A stretch of 64,000 nucleotides of DNA, taken from assembly GCA_026724425.1 (NCBI GenBank), contig JAIUCV010000011.1, forward strand, positions 3,803,501-3,867,500, in the 5' to 3' direction. Below the pieces are notes generated by a model. The model made no database searches, was not told where the DNA came from, and worked only from the letters and a program-made list of their open reading frames with translations. A program made the translations under genes and the position numbers. Below are positions 58,503 to 64,000 of the stretch, in pieces (the first letter of the stretch is position 1; each line of letters begins with the position of its first letter). Source of the DNA: Erythrophleum ivorense. Its lineage: Eukaryota > Streptophyta > Magnoliopsida > Fabales > Fabaceae.

Positions 58503-61500
58503 GATATAGCTACCTACCTTGCCTGGTGTTCAAACTTTCAGAATTTACAGAAGTGTTGGCAGAAAAAAGGGATAGAAACCTAGAGAGAGAGAGAGAGAGA
58601 GAGAGTTTGGGAATTAGAGGATACTTCTATATATTAATTTTGTACTGTTCTTTTTCCCTCTCTTGTATAAGCTGCTTTGAAGACTTTCTCTTTCTCTTCC
58701 AATTGTTTTTGGCTTCAAGCTTGAAACTCAAAAGAATGACAGTGCCGTGCGGTTATAGTCGCCAAAGACAGCCCCATGTGAGAAACCCACATCCATTCGT
58801 TTTATTACTCTTTGTTTGCTTTTATTCTCGCCCTTTGTTTGTATATAACTATATATTGATGAATTTTATTTATTTACTTTTACTAATTATTTCATTATAA
58901 ATAGATAACCTCTAATTTATTTACTTACTAAAGTATGCCTAGTTTGAATTTGTTATTTTTCTCACTACCATCAACAATTTAAATTGAAGAGTTTGTGAAG
59001 ATCCAAATTTTCATACATTGATTGCCTTGTATGCTTTTATTATCACCCCTGCTTGTGTCTAACTATATATTGATGAATTTTATTATTATTTTTAACTAAT
59101 GGTTTCATTATCAATATATAACCTCTAATTTATTTACTTACTAAAATATGCCTAATTTGATTTTTTTTTGAAGTCTTATTATGCTATTGCAAAACATCAT
59201 TTTCCTTAATTATAAGATAATTAATTATTAAATATAAAAAATATTTTATTAAATAATTATTTAAAATATTTAATAATTAATAATCCTTAAAAGGAGTAAT
59301 TTGATTTTTGTGTAATTATTGAGTATAATTGTAATAATTAATCTATTAAAATAGACAAAATATTACTCTGTATTTAGTGATATTTAACAATTATTGTATT
59401 GTTACTAGAAAATATAGTGCTCTAAAAAATGTAAGATAATCATTTATTTTTTTCACTACCTTCAAATTGAAGAGTTTATTGATTCAAGTTTTCATACATC
59501 AATTACCTTATATGCTTTTGTTATGATTCTTGTTTGTATCTAATTATATATTGGTGAATTTTATCATTTTTTTAACTAATGGTTTCATTATTAATAGATA
59601 ACTAATGTATTTACTTACCAAATTTTGTTTTTAAAATTTGGTCATTGAATTAGAATAAAGAATAATTTATACTTCAATAATTTTGGTCAATTTGAGATTG
59701 ATTTTTTTAAAATACATATATCAATATATATATTAAGTATATATATAATTTTTTGCAAATAACTTAATACATTTATTGTAAATGAATATTAAAAATTGAT
59801 ATAAATATTTGATAATATAAAACTTAATTAAAATATTTTGCATATAACGATAAATTTATACAAAAGGAATTGTGTGGAATTCGGTGAACAGTATCATTTC
59901 TTATCTTGAGATTTTAAAATTCTAATTTAAAAAAATACAAAATTAATTCAATGTCCAACTCGACTAATTTTTATTAATTTTGTTAGATATTATTTTAATC
60001 AATTCTTGATTAATACTTTTATATAATTTTAAAGATCAAATGAATCAAAATCATAACAATTTATTGAATTTTTAATTAAATTGGCTAATACTGGCCACTA
60101 GGATCTAATTTTTTAATAATTGATTTATTTCACCACCAACAACCATTCAAATTAAAGAGTTTGTCAAGATTCAAAATTTCATGGGTTAATTGCTTACCCA
60201 CTAAGAATCGATTTCGTCTTTTCTTAATGCTACAAGCGACTGATATTTAAAAAAAAAAATGATATAGAAAAGACATGTCGTTGGACCCACCTATCATTAA
60301 TCAACAAATTTAATATTTGTTTAATTAGCAATGTACTTCTTAAAAAAAAGAGAAAATTAACAATAATACCAACTATAATTCATTTGATTGATTGATCTGT
60401 TCATCTTTCTCAAATTTTTATTATATAGTAAGTGTAATTATAACAGTAATTTTATTACTTTGCTTATATACTTTTCATCAAATTATCTGCTTGGTGGAAT
60501 AATTAGTATAACTATAATAGGGACCAATATTTCATATTTTGGTGATGTATACGTAGAGAGAGAGAGAGAGAACACGCCCTTCCTTAATTCCTTTATGGCC
60601 TTATACGTTATAATTCACATTGGATACCAAATTATGGACACTACGTAAACCCTTCCTTCCCATCCTGACTACATCAGACACGTGTAGTTCCATGACTCGT
60701 ACGTTTCACATAAGGCTATTTTGATTGGTGGATTAGAAAAGGTCAAAGAGAACGACTGCAGAGGATAGAAACTCGTCACAAAATTCCAACAAGTCATCGT
60801 CCGAACAAGGATTTTCAAAATTATTGAAAATTTTGAAAGTTGCAGCTTCGCTTTGGAACTTCCGCCGTTAATCCCTCCCGTTTCAAAGTACAAAATTTCA
60901 TATTTTTATTATTAATTTTTATAAAAATATAATATATTTAATTTAATTTTTTTAAAAGGCTTAGTTATATAATATTGAATTATAAAAATTCTATATTTAT
61001 CATATTATTATTAAAAATTTTAATAATAAAGTCATAAAATTTATACCTAAAGTTTCTCTTTTAATAATTATGATTCATGTCTATATACATTTTATTCCAA
61101 AACCAAAAAACAAAGTATATAATATAATTTCTTACGAAAAATATTTATAACACGTTATTATCTAATATGCAACTTAATTACAAAGATAGGATTTAAATGT
61201 TACAGAGATTTTCATATCTTTATCGGTTACGTGTATTCAATAGAGTTTTTTTGTTTTTTGTTTTTTTCAGTTTAAGAAAATGCGTATCGACACATATCAA
61301 GACAGATGTAAACAATATCTGATTACGTACACAATACTCTATATTATTTACGTACGTGTTCCATATGGTTTATTGTTACAAACTGTTTTAATAATTATGC
61401 ACAAGTGTACTAGTAATTCGGTTTTAATGTATGCTATGTACAATTATAATTGAGTTGCATAAATACATAACACTATCTTTTTCATATTTGAATATAACAT

Positions 61501-62176
61501 TGATATGTCAACGATAATTGGCTTAATTATCAGGGCCAAATAATTGTATTGGGGCAAAATGTCAGTTTAAGATGCACTTGAAAAATGATCAGGACTAAAA
61601 ATATATCAATATCTTTTCAAAAAAGAACAAAGTCTTTAACAAAAATATAATTTATAAAATATATATTTTTTAAGATTTAATTATATAATTTTGAAATCGT
61701 AAAATATCCATGGTTATTTGTCAATTAAAATTTAATAATAAATACCTGAAAATTGCATATAAATTTTGTCTTTGGAAGATAACAATATTTTGCTATTCAA
61801 TTGCCTGATTGGGTAACCTCTGCCGTATGTTTGCTAGCTAGAAGACAAAAATTTATTCAAACCACGAGAACAGATTAGAATTGCTTCCTTAATCCTTACA
61901 TAAAACGGTTCATATGCAAAGGGGATATTTACACCTAGCATGCTTGTTTCAAACCATAATTTAATGAACATGTAATGTAAAGCAAAAGCATTATGAATTG
62001 CAGGCACAGCCGGGCCATATATCTTCAAAAGTAATACCTAAACCCTCTCACTTCTGAGCCCATCAACTTATGCACATGGGGGGATCTCAAGGAATGAGCT
62101 GAGCTGGATTTATACTAATAATTAGAAGGCAAATCAAACTTGAAAGATAATGAAACTAATGTGAAAAAAATTCTCT
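58503..62176. other. intergenic region with diverged tandem repeats
   Basis: About 3.7 kb without a supported gene. The left half carries a decayed tandem array (58818-60200). The remainder is AT-rich, with a GA run near 60557-60571 and a GC-richer block around 60640-60880 that shows no gene signature. Confidence 0.5.
58818..60200 (+). repeat. diverged tandem repeat array, unit about 190-200 bases
   Basis: A module recurs: CACTACC-type start, AAATTGAAGAGTTTGT, CAAATTTTCATACATTGATT, ATGCTTTTATTAT, TATATATTGATGAATTTTAT, ACTAATGGTTTCATTAT, AACCTCTAATTTATTTACTT. Copies: partial at 58818-58947, full at 58961-59160, full at 59452-59625, and a left-end fragment at 60131-60200. The first full copy follows the partial one directly; later copies are separated by AT-rich spacers of 290-500 bases. 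No coding frame is shared among copies. Confidence 0.75.
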
Positions 62177-63496
62177 TTATGGCCCTAAAGGTGCCCTATG
62201 AGGTATTCCCTTTCTTCTCTTTGAATTTGAGTAAGCTTGCTGTAGAGTAAGCCTAGGAGAAGGAGCATGATGCATACCTTGGTATTCTTGTTTGTGAATT
62301 CCTTCATGCCACTCTTCCTTTTCTTCTCTTGATCGCAATCTTCTTGCCATTCCCCTCCTTGTCCCCATTTCTTCGTCTTTCTCTGCACTTAAAGCCAAGC
62401 TCTCTCTCTCATTATTCTTCTTTATGCCAACAAGCTGTTATAAATACATTATTATTATTATTATTATTATTATTAAAATAAGACTTAATTAGTTAAATAT
62501 TCTTGAGGTGTATGTATGTTTTTGGATTATCTAATCAAAACATAATTTATGAAGATTTTTAATTCAACATTACATATTTTTGATCTCATACTTTTTTTGG
62601 GGACAAAATTTAAGTATAATTTTTTAAAATATTTGATATAAGATTCTATAATTAAAAATATGACACAGATATATATTTTTCATGGCTGAACACTTGACTA
62701 TTTTTTTTTAAATTATATACTTTTGATTGAAAAACATCATATATATATATTAGACATTTGAAGAGCTTTACATAAATTTTTGTTCAAACCTTTTCACATC
62801 ATAATTCTATAATAACAAACTTTTTTTTAACGTACAATTGGGGATTATTAATTAAACTTGGAAATCATAACGGCATTGGTAATAACGACTGTTATTAAGA
62901 AAGCTATTCATGTTCTATGTTCAACTTCTAAAAAACGAAAGAGAACCCAAAAAAAAAAGGTAGGAAGATTGGAAGAATGAGAGGCGAAAGAGAAATGAAA
63001 GACCAACCTTACATCCCAAAGAACAGAAGCAAAAAGGGTCCAAAAGACTTCTTCTGCATATTCCACAGAAATGTGAATTGCTTTTACCACAAGAATTGGT
63101 AGTGTTGGTCTTAGGTTGAGGTCTCTCATTCAGAAAAATGACTCTCGCACTGTTAATCACATATGTCTGAACCCCACTAACGTCCAAAACCTTCTCAATC
63201 TCTGACAGTCTGACAACATCATGATACGAAGACCTCCTTATCTGCATTCCCCACACCCCACTTGAATTACTCGAAAAGAAAAAAAAATTTTGAAGAACAA
63301 AAATGATTATTTAATTACCCACTTGAATTACTTGATGGTGTTGATGCCAACTTGATTTGCAGTAAAAGCAAAACGCTCGGTGGTTGCAATCGATGCAGAA
63401 CATGTTGCATTCGTTTCTGGGTAAACTGATATGGGCTTGGCATATCGAGAAAAATGTGGTCGATAATAATGGTTCCAGCCATGGTGGTACCAACAT
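62177..63496 (-). CDS. PLATZ-family zinc-dependent transcription factor
   Basis: Three coding exons: 63323-63496, 63008-63241 and 62177-62434. Junctions are GT-AG, all phase 0, giving 221 residues. Seen: VPPWLEPLLSTTFF at the N-terminus; a B-box-like C/H cluster (C19, H22, C30, C34, C37, C43, C46, H51, H54); QIRRSSYHDVVRLSEIEKVL spanning the first junction; and QTYVINSARVIFLNERPQPK followed by CGICRRSLLDPFCFCSLGCK. These are the PLATZ domain blocks. The C-terminal 85 residues are basic and low-complexity. PLATZ proteins bind A/T-rich DNA and mostly repress transcription or work with RNA polymerase III. The ATG at 63496 lies ten bases after a good acceptor (TTTTCTCCCAG), so an upstream noncoding exon, perhaps carrying the CT run at 63678-63734, is likely; a few extra N-terminal codons cannot be excluded. 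Confidence 0.92.
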
Positions 63497-63674
63497 TGCT
63501 TCCTGGGAGAAAATCAAACCTACAAGAAATTAATTAAAAGAAAGAACAACGGGCATCAAGAATTAAGGTTTGCGTTGTTGGTATGTCTGTGCATCGCCAT
63601 TACAGAGGTCGATTGTAACTGTTCGTAATGATATCCAGACACAGGCATAGACACACAGAGAGGGACAGAACATA

Positions 63675-63737
<63 letters not shown>

Positions 63738-64000
63738 GCAATTAACCAACCTGAAAGAGTAACATAAGAATTGTCAACAAAACGGTGGATTAAGTAAAGT
63801 GGAAAACAGAGTGAGAGGGAGGGACGGTTGTGATGGGAGTATAGTAGGTTAGGTGGGTTTTGGATTGTTGGATAGGGGGAGAGATAGGGTGTTTGGGAGG
63901 TTACACTTTTGTTTTACTTCTTATTTTGCAACATTTCTTCTCAGTGGGCGAATAGGTTTCATTTGGTTTGGGTTGTGGGTAAAGCAAAATAAGCATCGAG
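63497..64000. other. 5' leader and promoter region of the PLATZ gene
   Basis: On the minus strand it holds a likely 5' untranslated exon with the CT repeat (plus GA, 63678-63734). A short frame of 14 codons starts ATGGCGATGCAC near 63600 and would be an upstream ORF if transcribed. No other gene is seen. Confidence 0.5.
63678..63734. repeat. (GA)n microsatellite, about 28 units
   Basis: An uninterrupted GA run (CT on the sense strand of the PLATZ gene), about 180 bases upstream of the proposed PLATZ start codon and probably inside its leader. Confidence 0.95.

Noticed and set aside
62185..62388. 67-codon minus frame in the last PLATZ exon
   Set aside because: Alternative frame; the frame at 62177 joins in phase with the two PLATZ-domain exons.
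62908..63129. 73-codon minus frame starting MRDLNLRPTLPIL
   Set aside because: Shadow of PLATZ exon 2, which reads correctly in another frame.
1..64000. CRISPR arrays, bacterial operons, organellar or viral inserts
   Set aside because: No regularly spaced identical repeats, ribosome-binding sites, plastid or mitochondrial genes, or viral replicase/capsid signatures were seen; the window is ordinary plant nuclear DNA.

Overview
The window is nuclear DNA of a flowering plant, very probably a core eudicot. It is AT-rich, its genes carry short GT-AG introns, and it holds plant-specific families: ZAT-type C2H2, STOP1-type C2H2, PLATZ, ATL RING-H2, SIAMESE-related, NHL/LEA_2 and plant H2B. The species cannot be named from the sequence. 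Gene models were built by hand from reading frame, splice sites and remembered family sequences; no search was run.

Layout. 0-16 kb: a ZAT5-like repressor (+, 1.8-2.6 kb), a solo-LTR-like Copia remnant (5.5-6.4 kb), tRNA-Val(UAC) (6.90 kb), several MITE or foldback elements, an RNase H-like retroelement fragment (11.5-12.0 kb), a STOP2-like zinc-finger gene (+, 12.8-13.8 kb) and a canonical histone H2B (+, 15.76-16.19 kb). 17-30 kb: a decayed, intron-containing CKS1 pseudogene (-), then an 18-exon gene for a nuclear PHD-finger/GNAT protein (-, 23.0-29.6 kb). 30-47 kb: mostly AT-rich intergenic DNA, but it contains an IPS1/At4/Mt4-type miR399 target-mimic RNA (-, about 36.6-37.2 kb) and a single-exon NHL/LEA_2 gene (+, 39.2 kb). 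47-64 kb: a seven-coding-exon RING E3 gene (+), an ATL-type RING-H2 gene (-), a divergent seed/sperm-type H2B variant (-), a SIAMESE-related CDK inhibitor (-), a field of diverged tandem repeats, and a three-exon PLATZ gene (-).

The genes do not form one pathway. From memory, the set CKS / PHD-GNAT / long RING / ATL / PLATZ matches the Arabidopsis chromosome 2 block around At2g27930-At2g27980, so most of the window looks like an ancestral syntenic block enlarged by repeats.

Most notable items: (1) the unannotated-looking miR399 decoy RNA, found by its bulged mimic site, with PHR1-type P1BS elements upstream; (2) the H2B variant with a long acidic/basic tail, loss of the conserved C-terminal ubiquitin-acceptor lysine, and a compact ABRE+RY promoter; (3) the CKS1 pseudogene with dead start and splice sites but a perfect last exon; (4) two related foldback elements, a diverged ~200-bp tandem array, and a recurrent T-tract/G-tract junction motif.
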